Made by a program: the position numbers and the translations under genes | Source: Bin87 sp034421995 | GTDB lineage: Bacteria > Chloroflexota > Dehalococcoidia > Lucifugimonadales > UBA3495 | Direction of reading: 5' to 3' | DNA length: 64,000 bases | NCBI GenBank assembly: GCA_034421995.1 | Contig: DAOUJY010000154.1 | Coordinates: forward strand, 1 to 64,000 | Shown here: one piece after another, positions 49,787-57,848 of the stretch | Numbering within the stretch: the stretch's first letter is position 1 | How the letters are laid out: every line of letters begins with the position of its first letter | The notes under the pieces: model-generated | The model's database searches: none | What the model was told of the DNA's origin: nothing | The model's input: only the letters and a program-made list of their open reading frames with translations

Positions 49787-50335
49787 ATGGCGCGAGTTCC
49801 TTATGTTTCTCGGGATGAACTGGATGATGCAGGGCAGACGATTTATGACCGAATACGCGAAGACCGGGGCGCGGCGGAGGTTGGTCTCCAGTTCCGGGCG
49901 CTGCTGCACAGTCCGCAGGCTGCCGGCTATCTGACCTCGTTGGGGGCCACGCTCCGGTTCCAGTCCGCGATGTCCGATGACCTGAAGGAGTTGGCCATCA
50001 TCCTGGTGGCGCGGGAATGGGACTCCGGCATCGAGTGGACGGGCCACGCGGTGGCCGCCGCCAACGCCGGCGTGTCCGCCGCGGCCATCGAGGGCATCCG
50101 CACCTGGCAAGCGCCCGGTTGTCTGGGAGGAGAGCAAGCGGCCATTGCCCGTTTCGTGCAGCAGATGATCCGGGAGAAGGACGTATCCGACGAGAATTTT
50201 CAGGCCGTCCACCGGTTCTTGGGAGACCGGGGAGTGGTTGACCTGACGATGACCGTCGCGTACTACTCCGCCCTGGCGCTGGCCCAAATTTCCCTGCGCC
50301 CGGAAATGGGAGACGGCAGAGTTTCCACGCTGTAA
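49787..50335 (+). CDS. Carboxymuconolactone decarboxylase-like (AhpD-fold) protein
   Basis: A 182-residue helical protein with the CMD layout: FRALLHSPQAAGYLTSLGAT near residue 37, DDLKELAIILVAREWDSGIE with WTGH near 64, where the usual C-x2-C-x3-H site has lost both cysteines, and VAYYSALALAQ near 160. Without cysteines a peroxidase activity is unlikely; relatives act as decarboxylases or have unknown roles. The ATG at 49787 follows CGGAGGGG. Confidence 0.78.
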   Translation: MARVPYVSRDELDDAGQTIYDRIREDRGAAEVGLQFRALLHSPQAAGYLTSLGATLRFQSAMSDDLKELAIILVAREWDSGIEWTGHAVAAANAGVSAAAIEGIRTWQAPGCLGGEQAAIARFVQQMIREKDVSDENFQAVHRFLGDRGVVDLTMTVAYYSALALAQISLRPEMGDGRVSTL

Positions 50336-50377
50336 TGCCTCTGGGCCGACGCGACAGCGGAGGCAACAGTTGACGAT

Positions 50378-51562
50378 ATGGACGATCCGATAGCGGACCA
50401 ATTGCTCGGCCGGCTGGCCGGACTGCTGGAGTTCCACGGCCTCGGCACCGCGACGCTCACGCCTCGCCCGCGCGGCGGGCGTCTGCTGGGCGAACTTGCC
50501 GAGGAAGTGTCCGACCTGCTGGAGCGCCTGGCCAATGCCGATCCGGGGCTGCCCGAGGGCCGGCGCCCGCGCAGCCTCATCTACGGCAACGGGTGTTTCT
50601 CCATCGGGCGGTATGCCGAAGCGCTGGCCGTATATCAAGCCCTGATGGGCCGGCGCCCGTCCGACTTCGCGGTCCACTTCAACCTGGGCGTCACCTGCCT
50701 GCGACGGCGGATGCCCCGGGAGGCGGCGCGCGCGTTGTCCCGGGCATTGGAACTGGACGCCCTCTCCGCGCCGGCATACTACCAGCGGGGCAACGCCAGG
50801 GACGACCTGGGGGATTCTGCCGGGGCCCTGGAAGACTATGCCATGGCAATCAATCTGGATCCCGAGTACCTCCAGGCACACTACAACCGGGGCGTCGTGC
50901 TGAACAACCTGGGCCGATACGCGGAGGCGGTGGGAGCCTTTGACCAGGTGCTGAGCCTGCGGCCCGACATATCCAACGCCTATCTCAACCGGGGCGTGGC
51001 GCGCGATGAGTTAGGAGACGCCGCCGGAGCCGTGGCCGACTACGACGAAGCGCTGCTGTGCAGTCCCGACAACGCCAGCGCCCGGTTCAACAAGGCCAGG
51101 ATCCTGTTCCGCCTGGGCCGCTACCGGGAGGCCGCCGCCGACTATACCGCCGCGATCCAGTTGAAACCGGACGACGTGGAAGCCATCAACAATCGCGGCC
51201 TGGCCCATGACGCGCTGGGAAACTACGCCGACGCCATCGCCGACTACGACGCGGCACTGGCCTTGAAACCCGATTTCGCCGAGGTGCTCAGCAACCGGGG
51301 CGCGGCCCGGGAGAGCCTGGGCGACGCCGACGCCGCGCTGGACGACTATCTGGCGGCGCAACAGGCCGAGCCGGGGTTTGCCGCCGCCTACTACAACGCG
51401 GCGCGCCTCTACGCCGACCGGGGCGACATCAACAGTTGCGCCGACCAACTGGCGGAGGCGATACGTTTGCAGCCGGGGCTATATGACGAAGCCGAGTCTG
51501 ACGAGGCGCTGGCGTGGGTGCTGGATTTGTCAAGGCTGCGGGACGAGCGGCGGAACCACTAG
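50378..51562 (+). CDS. Tetratricopeptide-repeat protein
   Basis: A 394-residue protein with about eight TPR units from residue 70 to 370, for example YAEALAVYQALMGRRPSDFA, SAGALEDYAMAINLDPEYLQ and YADAIADYDAALALKPDFAE. The usual TPR positions (N.G.A, A...Y..A, P) are kept. No signal peptide or other domain is seen; a helical N-terminal part of 60 residues is unassigned. It is a protein-interaction scaffold with unknown partner. It lies 42 bases after the CMD gene. Confidence 0.85.
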   Translation: MDDPIADQLLGRLAGLLEFHGLGTATLTPRPRGGRLLGELAEEVSDLLERLANADPGLPEGRRPRSLIYGNGCFSIGRYAEALAVYQALMGRRPSDFAVHFNLGVTCLRRRMPREAARALSRALELDALSAPAYYQRGNARDDLGDSAGALEDYAMAINLDPEYLQAHYNRGVVLNNLGRYAEAVGAFDQVLSLRPDISNAYLNRGVARDELGDAAGAVADYDEALLCSPDNASARFNKARILFRLGRYREAAADYTAAIQLKPDDVEAINNRGLAHDALGNYADAIADYDAALALKPDFAEVLSNRGAARESLGDADAALDDYLAAQQAEPGFAAAYYNAARLYADRGDINSCADQLAEAIRLQPGLYDEAESDEALAWVLDLSRLRDERRNH

Positions 51563-51587
51563 GGAAGAGTACCTGAACTGGCGTTCA

Positions 51588-51803
51588 TCAATCACACGAA
51601 CTAAACAAATCCTTCAACCTGCTTACGACAACCGCCATCGCCCACCCAACAGCCCCCAGGGCTCCTACGATTCCCAACAGACGGTCTATCGTAAAGTGAG
51701 GTACCAAAGCTAGGACTATAACCAGACAACCGACTACGCCGACGACGGTAACTACCAATACCATCGTTAAAGCAATGGCTCTCCAAGCATTTCGGAAGAA
51801 CAT
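51588..51803 (-). CDS. Small membrane protein (second of a pair)
   Basis: A 71-residue protein with two hydrophobic segments, about 10-34 (ALTMVLVVTVVGVVGCLVIV) and 41-60. It starts six bases after the stop of another two-TM protein on the same strand. I do not recognise it; a paired membrane complex is possible. Confidence 0.5.
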   Translation of the reverse strand: MFFRNAWRAIALTMVLVVTVVGVVGCLVIVLALVPHFTIDRLLGIVGALGAVGWAMAVVVSRLKDLFSSCD

Positions 51804-51809
51804 TTCCGG

Positions 51810-51998
51810 CTAGGTCTTGGCTTTAGTAGTCAGCACAAGAACAAAGCCGGAGACGCCGGTAGCCAAGCCGGTTACGCCCAGCAAAGCGGCGCCGGTCAAA
51901 GTCATCGGGTACAACTCGAAGATATGATGTCCCAAGAGGAACACTGCCAAACCTACGGAATATGCGGCCAGCGAGGCCGTGAATATCTTATCCCACAT
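51810..51998 (-). CDS. Small membrane protein (first of a pair)
   Basis: A 62-residue protein, MWDKIFTASLAAYSVGLAVF at the start, with hydrophobic segments at about 8-25 and 33-57. The DNA here is less GC-rich than its surroundings. The start follows GGAAGGAC. It forms a two-gene unit with the protein at 51588. Confidence 0.55.
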   Translation of the reverse strand: MWDKIFTASLAAYSVGLAVFLLGHHIFELYPMTLTGAALLGVTGLATGVSGFVLVLTTKAKT

Positions 51999-52084
51999 AA
52001 GTCCTTCCCCCTTACGCCATTACGACAGGATAAATGCGGGAGAGAACGGTTGTCAAAAATGGAACTTCGGACGAACCGGAGCGG

Positions 52085-52837
52085 CTAATTGCCCAATCCC
52101 GACGGACGATCCGCTTCACCCTCTTCGTCCGGTGGGATGACTTCCCGCAGGATGGCTTCTTCGCTGAGCCGGGCGGCTTCGCCGAGTATTTCAGGACGGT
52201 CTTCGATCAGCACTTCGTCGTCCAGCGCCGCATCGGTTTCCGGCCGGTGGTCGGCATGGGTCAGAATGTTGTGCGTGATGACCACCATCGCCAGGGCGGT
52301 GACCCCCAGCATCACGGACCAGTCCTCACCGCGCAGCGTATTCAAGGCCAGCATGGCGCCAAAGCCGAGAAATATGCCGATGGAAGAGCGGAATACTGAA
52401 CGCCGCGCCAGCAGGACCGCGACAAAGCCCACCACGATGCCCACCATGATGTACCAACTGAGATAGGCCAGAGACACGCCGACCAGCACCACCATGCCGT
52501 CGCCGCCCTTGAAGCCGGTGAACAGGCTCTTCCAGTGTCCCGCGATGGCGGCGATGCCGGCCACCAGCCCCCACAGCTCGGGCACTCCGAGCATCCACGC
52601 GACCACAACCGCGACAGCGCCTTTGACCGCGTCGCAGGCGAACACCAGCATCCCGCGCCTTCGGCCCACGTGCCAGAATACGTTGGCGGTGCCGGCCCGC
52701 CGGCTGCCGGTGGCAAAGATGTCGATGCCCTTCAGCCGGGCCACCAGGTAGGCAAAGGGGATGCTGCCCAGCAGGTAACCGACGAGAGCGGCGGCCAGCA
52801 CACGGGGGATCAGGGAGATTATTTCATCAAGCCACAT
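52085..52837 (-). CDS. plsY: Glycerol-3-phosphate acyltransferase PlsY
   Basis: A 250-residue membrane enzyme that transfers acyl groups from acyl-phosphate to glycerol-3-phosphate. It has the three PlsY motifs: GSIPFAYLVARLKGIDI, SRRAGTANVFW (normally GS...GATN) and GHWKSLFTGFKGGDGM. About six TM helices end near residue 195. A C-terminal acidic tail of about 45 residues is unusual for the family. The altered second motif suggests divergence but keeps the glycine-rich phosphate loop. Confidence 0.88.
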   Translation of the reverse strand: MWLDEIISLIPRVLAAALVGYLLGSIPFAYLVARLKGIDIFATGSRRAGTANVFWHVGRRRGMLVFACDAVKGAVAVVVAWMLGVPELWGLVAGIAAIAGHWKSLFTGFKGGDGMVVLVGVSLAYLSWYIMVGIVVGFVAVLLARRSVFRSSIGIFLGFGAMLALNTLRGEDWSVMLGVTALAMVVITHNILTHADHRPETDAALDDEVLIEDRPEILGEAARLSEEAILREVIPPDEEGEADRPSGLGN

Positions 52838-52888
52838 GAAACGGCCAAAGGGTCATCGAGTCACAGGATAATAGCACACGGTCGGGGT

Positions 52889-53680
52889 TCAGACCGGGCT
52901 TCGGCCTACGTAGAGCCAGTACCCGATCTGTCCACCTTTCACCAGACGCTCGACCCGATCCAACAAGTCAGGCGCTGCCGCGGTCAGGTCAACGGCCAGT
53001 TTCGTGTCGATTCGCCCCAATGACTGACCCAAAGCGAGCTTGGCGCGCAGGTCTGCCAGCAGCGTCAGAACCTCCGCCGAAAGGTCTTCCGGTTCCTCGG
53101 CGCTGAACTCCGCCTGTTCCAGCAGGTCCCGGTAGCCATCAGCCGAAAGCGCATCGGTGAGACAGAGCATCATGCCGACCGTTCCGTCCAACTCCGGCGG
53201 CAAGCTGCCGGGCGCCACGGTTACGTCGGAAATGCCGAGGACGCCGCCGGGTTTCAGCAGGCGTCGGCATTCGGCCATGGCGGCAGTCTTGTCGGTGAAC
53301 AGGCTGATGGCGCACTCGATGAGCACGGCATCAAACGCGCCGTTACGGAAGGGCGGCAGCTCCGCATCACCGCGCACGAAATCAACGTTGGCGGGAATGG
53401 GCTGCTCCAAGGCGAGTCGCCGGGACGTGGCTGCCGCGTCCGCGCCCAACTCCAGACCCGTTACCCGACAGCGGAACACCCGGGAAAGGGCCGTGGCGCT
53501 GGTCCCCAGGCCGCACGCCAAGTCCAGCACGCGCCAGCCGGGTTGCAGGCCCATGAACCGGCCCAATCGGTTGGTGGCGCGCCGGCCGCCGGGGTGCAGG
53601 CTGTCGCCCAGGATCAGGCGGGCCAGCCCCGATGAATAGAGGTCGGCGCAGCAGATTTTGGCGGAATAGGTGTTGAGCAT
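52889..53680 (-). CDS. Class I SAM-dependent methyltransferase
   Basis: A 263-residue protein with the SAM-binding motif VLDLACGLGTSATALSR near residue 51, acidic VTGLELGAD, and post-motifs NVDFVRGDAELPPF and LKPGGVLGISDV. The N-terminus has a Cys pair in KICCADLYSSGLARLILGDS, found in a methyltransferase subgroup sometimes associated with metalloid metabolism; arsenic methylation is a possibility but the ArsM cysteine set is not complete. A 12-bp palindrome lies just upstream of its start. Confidence 0.8.
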   Translation of the reverse strand: MLNTYSAKICCADLYSSGLARLILGDSLHPGGRRATNRLGRFMGLQPGWRVLDLACGLGTSATALSRVFRCRVTGLELGADAAATSRRLALEQPIPANVDFVRGDAELPPFRNGAFDAVLIECAISLFTDKTAAMAECRRLLKPGGVLGISDVTVAPGSLPPELDGTVGMMLCLTDALSADGYRDLLEQAEFSAEEPEDLSAEVLTLLADLRAKLALGQSLGRIDTKLAVDLTAAAPDLLDRVERLVKGGQIGYWLYVGRSPV

Positions 53681-53687
53681 TATTTTT

Positions 53688-53699
53688 TACATCGATGTA
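53688..53699. promoter_or_regulatory. Palindromic operator-like site upstream of the methyltransferase
   Basis: TACATCGATGTA is a perfect 12-bp palindrome seven bases before the methyltransferase start codon, embedded in A/T-rich sequence (minus strand AAAAAATA follows). Its size and position suit a winged-helix repressor of ArsR type, but no regulator gene is adjacent. Confidence 0.4.
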
Positions 53700-53845
53700 C
53701 AGGAGGCTTGGCACAAAAATACAGGCTTGAACCGATCTACTGTGCGGCTTGGCCCCAAAACTGTGGGAAATCTGATTTTGCTCGAGACTGCTTTCGAGGC
53801 CGTTGCCGATGCACAGTGGTGTTTGGGCGGAATAACGGTCTTGGT

Positions 53846-54172
53846 TCACGTTGTGTCGATTTGAAGAATGCGTGTTTCTCCCGGGCTCATAGAGTTGACA
53901 GCGTCGTTTATCGCGGTGAGGGCGCGGCTTACGTGTCGCCGGCGATTTCCGGTGATGATGAGTATAGCGATGCTTCTGCGGGACAGGTTCTGCTGGTAGG
54001 GGATCCGCTGGTCTGCGGTGATCAGCAGTTGGTATCCGTGGCTTTCAGCTCGGTCCAGGAGTTCGCCGTTGGTGAGGGTGTGCCAACTGAACTGTAGGGC
54101 GACGTCCACCTGATGGCCCGGAAGGTTGTTCCTAAGCAGTCTTGGGACGTTGTTGTCCAGCAGTATCTTCAT
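53846..54172 (-). CDS. DUF5615 PIN-like protein (toxin candidate, copy 1)
   Basis: A 108-residue protein starting MKILLDNNVPRLLRNNLPGH, the N-terminal PIN-like strand with its Asp. LLITADQRIPYQQNLSRRSI near residue 47 corresponds to the second acidic site. DUF5615 proteins are PIN-like RNase candidates paired with DUF433 antitoxins. The start overlaps the end of the DUF433 gene by 41 bases. Confidence 0.82.
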   Translation of the reverse strand: MKILLDNNVPRLLRNNLPGHQVDVALQFSWHTLTNGELLDRAESHGYQLLITADQRIPYQQNLSRRSIAILIITGNRRRHVSRALTAINDAVNSMSPGETRILQIDTT

Positions 54173-54395
54173 CGGCGAAGTGTTTCTCCAGGGATTGGAT
54201 TTCGTGATCGAGAAGGGCCTCGATCTGTTCCCGAGTGACGGCCCCGAAGTCGTCGATGAACTCGTCGATGGTTGGACTGTCCTTGAAGGCATTGAAGAGG
54301 CTGGCCACGGGCAGCCTGGTGTTCTTGAAGATCCAGGCTCCGCTCACTTTGTCGGGGTGACGTTCGATGGCGTCACAGCTGTCCCAGTGGCCCAT
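54132..54395 (-). CDS. DUF433 antitoxin-like protein (copy 1)
   Basis: An 87-residue protein with the DUF433 pattern KVSGAWIFKNTRLPVASLFN near residue 14 and FIDDFGAVTREQIEALLDHE near 44, a winged-helix-like fold. The family usual G.P.I.GTRI is changed to GAWIFKNTRL. The ATG at 54395 has GAAGGAGA upstream; a longer frame to 54446 is less likely. It precedes and overlaps the DUF5615 gene. Confidence 0.8.
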   Translation of the reverse strand: MGHWDSCDAIERHPDKVSGAWIFKNTRLPVASLFNAFKDSPTIDEFIDDFGAVTREQIEALLDHEIQSLEKHFADEDTAGQQRPKTA

Positions 54396-54531
54396 GGTAT
54401 TGTCTCCTTCGCGGGTGGCACTTTGTGAGGTGATTGAGTTTATCACCGGCCGGCTGGAGCGAAGATCCGCGCCTCGAGGCTGGTGTTGGCGCTTGTGGCC
54501 AACATCTTTTTGTGCAACGCTTGTACAGGAT

Positions 54532-55971
54532 TTACAGGATTTGTTTGATTCTGCGGCGGCCCTGCTCCAGAGTCAGTTGCTCGCGGATCTGTTCCCGGTA
54601 GCCGACGGAGTTGTAAGCGCAGAAGGGGATGGCGCGCCCGTCGGGAGTGAGAATGCCGACGCAGCACTTCATAACCTGCTTGACGTTGAAGGTCCAGGCA
54701 TCCAGGAAATCCTTGATGGCGATTTGGAAGACGTGCTCCTTGAGGTGGTTCACCCCGTAGGGCAGGTCCAGGCCCGGGCCGCAGGCGCATTCGAACTGGC
54801 CGGCGGTCTTTTCGGTGCCAGCCACCGCGGACGCCGACCATAACCCTTCCAAGGCAGCCTGTATATCGGCTCCATCGGGCGGCTTGGGGAGGGCTCGATT
54901 GGTTATGTAGTCCAGGTATTGGTCAATATCCAACAGGCGCGGCAGCGGAATAACCGTGTCTCCATCCACGAAGACGTAGGAATTGACCTGGCAGGTGGGA
55001 AAGCAGCAGGGCACTGGGACGAAATCTTCCAAGACGAAACGGCCGGCGGTCTGGTCAACGATGCCATGGATAATGTCGGGGATGGTGACGCGGGTCATGG
55101 GGTCAAAGGGGATGTGCCGGCCCACGTGGGTGACGGGTTGGAAAACCGCTCCGCGCACCGCCGGATTCTTCAGTCCGAACTCGACGATCTCGCCCACCTC
55201 GTCGGTGTTCACGTCGCGCTCGATGGCGGCGACCAGCACGGCGGTCATGCCGGCGTCGGCGAGGCGGTCCAGGGCGCGCATCTTGGTATCCAGCAGCGGC
55301 TCGCCGCGAATGGTCCGGTAGGTCTCTTCCCGCAGGCCGTCAAACTGGAAATAGACCACCGGGTCCAGGGCGGCCATTTGAGCGAGGAAGCGGTCGTCCC
55401 GGGCCAGGCGGACGCCGTTGGTGTTTATCATCACCTGGCGGATGCCCCGGTCCTTGGCGGCCTGGATCATCTCCGGCAGCTGGGGATGGATGGTCGGCTC
55501 GCCGCCGCTGAACTGCACCACCTCGGGGTCGCCTTCAATCTCGATGAAGCGGTCCAACATGGATTCCACCTGCTCCAGGGTAAGGTTGTAACCCGCGCCG
55601 GCATCGGCGAAACAGACCGGGCAGTCCAGGTTGCAGGCGGTGTTGATCTCAATGAGGGCGAGGCAGATGTGCTGCTTGTGCTCCGGGCAGAGGCCGCAGT
55701 CCAGAGGGCATCCCTCCTTCACCTCGGTGCTGAAATCCAGGGGAATGGTGCCGGGCTTGTTGAACCGTATGCTGCCGACGTACATCTCGGCGTCGGAGCT
55801 GATGATGGCCTCGAACCAGCCGTGTTCGGGGCACCGTTTCCGCATATAGACCTTGTTGTCGCGGATGATTATCTGGGCGTCGATGACCGCCTTGCACTCG
55901 GGGCAGATGGAGCGGGTGAGTTCGTGAAATATGAAATCGGCGTCCTGTTTGACGCGGTTGGCAGCGGTCAA
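54532..55971 (-). CDS. Radical SAM protein of the Tes/MJ0619 type
   Basis: A 479-residue radical SAM enzyme. The N-terminus has ELTRSICPECKAVIDAQIII and KRCPEHGWFE, then GCPLDCGLCPEHKQHICLAL, and the SAM cluster motif CNLDCPVCFAD at about residues 111-121. FSGGEPTIHPQLPEM and MINTNGVRLA follow. Further cysteines (PCCFPTC, CACGP, KCCVG) could bind extra clusters. This arrangement is that of MJ0619-like proteins, which include the archaeal tetraether lipid synthase Tes. The TTG at 55971 is chosen for the AAGGAGC nine bases upstream. Confidence 0.85.
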   Translation of the reverse strand: MTAANRVKQDADFIFHELTRSICPECKAVIDAQIIIRDNKVYMRKRCPEHGWFEAIISSDAEMYVGSIRFNKPGTIPLDFSTEVKEGCPLDCGLCPEHKQHICLALIEINTACNLDCPVCFADAGAGYNLTLEQVESMLDRFIEIEGDPEVVQFSGGEPTIHPQLPEMIQAAKDRGIRQVMINTNGVRLARDDRFLAQMAALDPVVYFQFDGLREETYRTIRGEPLLDTKMRALDRLADAGMTAVLVAAIERDVNTDEVGEIVEFGLKNPAVRGAVFQPVTHVGRHIPFDPMTRVTIPDIIHGIVDQTAGRFVLEDFVPVPCCFPTCQVNSYVFVDGDTVIPLPRLLDIDQYLDYITNRALPKPPDGADIQAALEGLWSASAVAGTEKTAGQFECACGPGLDLPYGVNHLKEHVFQIAIKDFLDAWTFNVKQVMKCCVGILTPDGRAIPFCAYNSVGYREQIREQLTLEQGRRRIKQIL

Positions 55972-55994
55972 TTGGGATGCGCTCCTTGTAACAC

Positions 55995-56549
55995 TCAAAT
56001 TTGGACGAAAGTGGTATCCCAAAGCGGTTCGGTATGACCGTATTGATCTGTGTAGAGTTGGCTGCCAGCCACTACAGGCAGCACAATTCCAGTTTGCTCA
56101 GGCGGTCCTTTGGCTCGCAGGATCGTCCTCATCCAACTTGCTTGATGCGACGCTATTTTGACGTGGGATTTTCGGATGACGAAATCTGCCCGCACGAGGA
56201 CATAAACGAGTATGGCATCAGATGCTCGACGACCGTAGAATCTGGCGCTACAACCCATAAGGTCAACGTACATACTACCAGAGATAACGCCACGTTCGAC
56301 GGCATCATTCGTGATCACCGACATATCCCACGACGAAAGCGGTTCGATGTGGCTTAAATCCAGCGCATTAGCAAACAACTCTGAACGGCGTTCGCAAAGC
56401 TCCCTCACACGGTCATATCGAACGTGGTCGGGGTCCATTATGCCGCCATACAACTGGTCATAAACGGGGCCAGCTGTTGCCAGGACTGCACGCAATTCGG
56501 CGAAGGTCATGGGCTCCGGCTGGTTGGCCGGGGATGTTGAGGTGGTCAT
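55995..56549 (-). CDS. Hypothetical protein
   Basis: A 184-residue mostly helical protein without recognised domain, signal or TM segment. Segments such as FAELRAVLATAGPVYDQLYG and VRYDRVRELCERRSELFANA are helical. The ATG at 56549 is preferred to the longer open frame beginning at 56657, which overlaps the next gene. Its GC content is lower than that of neighbouring housekeeping genes, which with the adjacent toxin-antitoxin and restriction genes suggests acquired DNA. It lies 23 bases before the radical SAM gene. Confidence 0.55.
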   Translation of the reverse strand: MTTSTSPANQPEPMTFAELRAVLATAGPVYDQLYGGIMDPDHVRYDRVRELCERRSELFANALDLSHIEPLSSWDMSVITNDAVERGVISGSMYVDLMGCSARFYGRRASDAILVYVLVRADFVIRKSHVKIASHQASWMRTILRAKGPPEQTGIVLPVVAGSQLYTDQYGHTEPLWDTTFVQI

Positions 56550-56595
56550 GGCACTATGGCTCCGTGGGTATTGCGCTTTTACCGACAACATCGCG

Positions 56596-56949
56596 CTAGG
56601 CGACCGGAGTCGGCCGAGCACGCATGGTAAAGGTATAAAACAGGTTGGCCCATTCATTCGTTGCTGTCAGCGAACAGACGATAAAGTTCACCTTGACCGG
56701 GGTAGGAATGGCATCAGCAATACGGAAGAAAGCGACACCGTAGGGGGCCGGCAAGCGGTTAAGGTGAACGAGGCGACCAAAATCGCGGTCGCTTGATACG
56801 AGCAGGCGGCCGTTAGAAGTTGCCAGATTCAAGATGTTACGGTCTGCTTCGCTGGGCATGATTTGAGCGATATGGAGCGCGTCATGGCCTTGTTCACGCA
56901 ATGGGGCCAGCGCTTCAAGCGGCACATTTTCGTCAAGTAGAATTTGCAT
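56596..56949 (-). CDS. DUF5615 PIN-like protein (toxin candidate, copy 2)
   Basis: A 117-residue protein: MQILLDENVPLEALAPLREQ with the first Asp and Glu, HDALHIAQIMPSEADRNIL near residue 22 and GRLLVSSDRDFGRLVHL near 47 with the second acidic pair. This is a canonical DUF5615 sequence, better conserved than copy 1. It starts four bases after the DUF433 gene. Confidence 0.85.
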   Translation of the reverse strand: MQILLDENVPLEALAPLREQGHDALHIAQIMPSEADRNILNLATSNGRLLVSSDRDFGRLVHLNRLPAPYGVAFFRIADAIPTPVKVNFIVCSLTATNEWANLFYTFTMRARPTPVA

Positions 56950-56953
56950 AACA

Positions 56954-57235
56954 CTACAATGAATGCCTGCTGGCGTCGCAATCGTCCGGCCCGAAAACCG
57001 TCTCTTCAAAATCGGCCCAAGTGGTGAAGGAAAGCGGCTTCCCGGTAGCGGCATATTCTTGGCACGCCCGTATGCTTTCGATAGTAAGGCGCGGATAGTT
57101 GGCGATGATGGCTTCGTTGGTAAAACCAGCGTTGACCAAGCCCATCACCAACTCAACCGAGAGCCGAGTGCCTTTGACAGTAGGTTTGCCGCCCAGAACT
57201 TCGGGGTTCAGGACGATGATGCCGCTGGTGTCCAT
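56954..57235 (-). CDS. DUF433 antitoxin-like protein (copy 2)
   Basis: A 93-residue DUF433 protein with the full motif NPEVLGGKPTVKGTRLSVEL near residue 9 and GFTNEAIIANYPRLTIESIR near 37, a winged helix-turn-helix-like fold. It precedes the DUF5615 gene with a four-base gap. It probably neutralises that protein and autoregulates the pair, as proposed for such loci. Confidence 0.86.
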   Translation of the reverse strand: MDTSGIIVLNPEVLGGKPTVKGTRLSVELVMGLVNAGFTNEAIIANYPRLTIESIRACQEYAATGKPLSFTTWADFEETVFGPDDCDASRHSL

Positions 57236-57281
57236 GCGACGCCTCCTCGCTGCGGCGGTGATTTAGTTGACTACCATGGTA

Positions 57282-57839
57282 TCAGGTTTGTTGGGTCAAG
57301 GATTGTATCCGTGCAAATCCCGTAGCCAACGTTCCGCCATAAGGGCTTATCCAATTAGGCGGATTAGCAGGATTTACCGTAACCCAAGCAGTATCACTTC
57401 CACTGGCACCACCATGCTGTGAGCTGATTACGCCGGCATCCCAGAGAGCCATTACATCGTCCTTTTCGATAACCCAGCAATGCGCGTCAAATGGACTGAT
57501 TCCCAAGCATACGACAATGCTGTAATTCTGATCTCGCAATTGCTGGAATTTGTAGGAGCCATTCCTCCAAAGTGTTGAGCCTTTTATTTCAGTCCTCAAT
57601 CCGGCGATAATCCTGTCAGCATCGCTGTCTGGTGAGCGTACAACATCCAATCCTTTCGCAGCACACCACCCTGCCACAAGAGCTTCGAATACCGCGCCAG
57701 CACTCCGCGACGGCAACGCTTTAATCCACCCAAAGGGGCTATGTGCCCAATCTGTCGTAGCGTTTCGATAATCTTGTTCAATGACTCCCGCGATTGTGGC
57801 GAGCCTCTGAACTTCTGGGTCAGTGATTCGGGTAGCCAT
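57282..57839 (-). CDS. Predicted type II restriction endonuclease
   Basis: A 185-residue protein nine bases downstream of a DNA methyltransferase gene. About residues 80-115 read DADRIIAGLRTEIKGSTLW then KFQQLRDQNYSIVVCLGIS, matching the PD-(D/E)XK pattern with Asp, then E-x-K in TEIKGS. No closer family was recognised and the recognition sequence is unknown. Endonuclease identity rests on the motif and on gene order. Confidence 0.72.
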   Translation of the reverse strand: MATRITDPEVQRLATIAGVIEQDYRNATTDWAHSPFGWIKALPSRSAGAVFEALVAGWCAAKGLDVVRSPDSDADRIIAGLRTEIKGSTLWRNGSYKFQQLRDQNYSIVVCLGISPFDAHCWVIEKDDVMALWDAGVISSQHGGASGSDTAWVTVNPANPPNWISPYGGTLATGFARIQSLTQQT

Positions 57840-57848
57840 ATGTCCCTC

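Noticed and set aside
53670..54097. Plus-strand small genes opposite the DUF5615 gene
   Set aside because: No ribosome site at a sensible distance, Cys/Arg-rich shadow composition, and the minus-strand genes are clear family members.
54517..54550. Another copy of the AGGATT repeat downstream of the DUF433 gene
   Set aside because: Only ACAGGATTTACAGGATTTG is shared; it is too short and partly coding to be called an element.
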